Shown here: piece after piece, positions 63,201 to 64,000 of the stretch | Layout: each line of letters begins with the position of its first letter | Position numbering within the stretch: the stretch's first letter is position 1 | NCBI GenBank assembly: GCA_002105175.1 | Contig: MCGE01000010.1 | Span: forward strand, 1,364,001-1,428,000 | Length of the DNA stretch: 64,000 nt | Origin: Absidia repens | Taxonomy: Eukaryota > Mucoromycota > Mucoromycetes > Mucorales > Cunninghamellaceae | Direction of reading: 5' to 3' | Made by a program: the position numbers and the translations under genes | The notes under the pieces: model-generated | Told to the model about the DNA's origin: nothing | Seen by the model: only the letters and a program-made list of their open reading frames with translations | Databases searched by the model: none

Positions 63201-64000
63201 CTAGTATGACCCCTCCTATCAAGGACCTCCTTCCTCGTTTGACGCCAATTTTACGAAACCGACATGAAAAGGTACAAGAAAACTGTATTGATCTGGTGGG
63301 GCGTATTGCTGATCGTGGTGCCGAATATGTGTCTGCACGGGAGTGGATGCGTGTCTGTTTCGAATTGTTGGATCTTCTTAAAGCTCACAAGAAAGGCATT
63401 CGTCGTGCTTCAGTCAACACATTTGGGTATATTGCCAAGGCGATTGGCCCTCAAGATGTTTTGGCCACTTTACTGAACAATCTCAAGGTGCAAGAACGTC
63501 AAAACCGGGTGTGTACCACTGTGGCCATTGCAATTGTTGCCGAAACATGTGCTCCTTTCACTGTTTTACCCGCGGTGATGAATGAATATCGGGTGCCTGA
63601 ACTCAACGTCCAGAATGGTGTATTGAAATCTCTGTCCTTTATCTTTGAATACGTTGGAGGTAAGATCACAAAATGAAAGAAAAAAAAAAGCCGAATGTTA
63701 CTGAGGTATATGTATTTATGTACTATTTTTTTTTCATTAATAGAAATGGGCAAGGATTATATTCATGCAGTTACTCCTCTACTTGAAGACGCATTGATTG
63801 ATCGTGATTTGGTTCATCGTCAAACTGCATGTGCTACTATCAAACATATGTCGCTTGGTGTTGTGGGATTAGGATGCGAAGAGCCATTGTTACATTTATT
63901 AAATCACATTTGGCCAAATATCTTTGAAACAAGGTAAAAAAAAAAGATCACTCATAGAGAAGAAGAACTATGTTTATATTGATTGATCCATTTTGTTTTA
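60277..64000 (+). CDS. HSH155: Splicing factor 3B subunit 1 (SF3B1/Hsh155), 3' end missing
   Basis: Exons 60277-60286 (10 nt, ATG TCT GAT G), 60366-63659 and 63744-63933 are visible, giving 1164 residues. Human SF3B1 has 1304, so roughly the last tenth lies beyond the window. The N-terminal region carries U2AF-ligand motifs ([32 protein letters not shown]). The HEAT-repeat domain follows from [20 protein letters not shown] on. The branch-site and cancer-hotspot region is conserved: [19 protein letters not shown] and [18 protein letters not shown] (the Lys equals human K700). SF3B1 clamps the U2 snRNP-branch site helix during spliceosome assembly in the nucleus. The donor GTAAAA after ACAAG at 63933 leads to an exon beyond the window. 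Confidence 0.97.

Overview
The window is nuclear DNA of a filamentous fungus. The genes are rich in short introns (about 45-280 nt) with GTAAGT-like donors. Intergenic DNA is AT-rich and full of long poly-T/poly-A tracts, and poly-Q, poly-H and poly-N stretches are common in regulatory proteins. The gene set (sestrin homologue, CLIP-170-like protein with CAP-Gly and zinc knuckle, PX-AGC kinase, PQ-loop transporter, highly biased codons in ribosomal and PDH genes) points to an early-diverging lineage, most likely Mucoromycota/Mucorales. That assignment is inference. Exon structures were built by hand from splice signals and reading-frame continuity. In almost all complete gene models the summed exon length is a multiple of three.

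Layout: 1-1555 (-) secreted subtilisin-like protease, 3' end off the window. 1556-5672 gene-poor, with a repeat copy, a 51-nt poly-T and a possible prolidase relic. 5673-8767 (+) PX-domain AGC kinase. 9925-12629 (+) glycogen synthase. 13661-15128 (-) DCN1-like neddylation factor. 15627-16213 (+) membrane-anchored NDP-kinase-like gene with a frameshift. 18316-19657 (+) PQ-loop transporter. 21026-22540 (+) pyruvate dehydrogenase E1 alpha. 23940-25030 repeat copy. 25730-26193 (-) 108-aa unknown protein. 27337-28154 (-) ribosomal protein uL23. 29278-29804 (+) MIC10. 30277-32954 (+) SNF5. 35653-37591 (-) CLIP-170-like. 38829-39984 (+) Edc1/PNRC-like decapping activator. 40979-42158 (+) ribosomal protein uS3 with a 3-nt microexon. 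42375-42901 (-) small membrane protein. 43466-46222 (-) PAK/Ste20 kinase. 47531-50800 (+) sestrin homologue. 51225-52441 (+) secreted two-domain protein. 53200-54310 (-) and 57820-58830 (+) repeat copies. 56411-56599 (-) small secreted protein. 59322-60018 (-) complex I NDUFA11-like subunit. 60277-64000 (+) splicing factor SF3B1, 3' end off the window.

Most genes are unrelated housekeeping or regulatory genes, as expected for a eukaryotic chromosome, and nothing indicates a gene cluster or operon. Several do bear on nutrient and growth signalling (sestrin, PX-AGC kinase, glycogen synthase, PDH E1 alpha, PQ-loop transporter), but that co-location may be chance. The most notable items are the fungal sestrin lacking one residue of the animal catalytic triad, the 3-nt microexon in the uS3 gene, the YAGxxF decapping-activator protein, and a non-coding repeat family of about 1.1 kb present in five copies.
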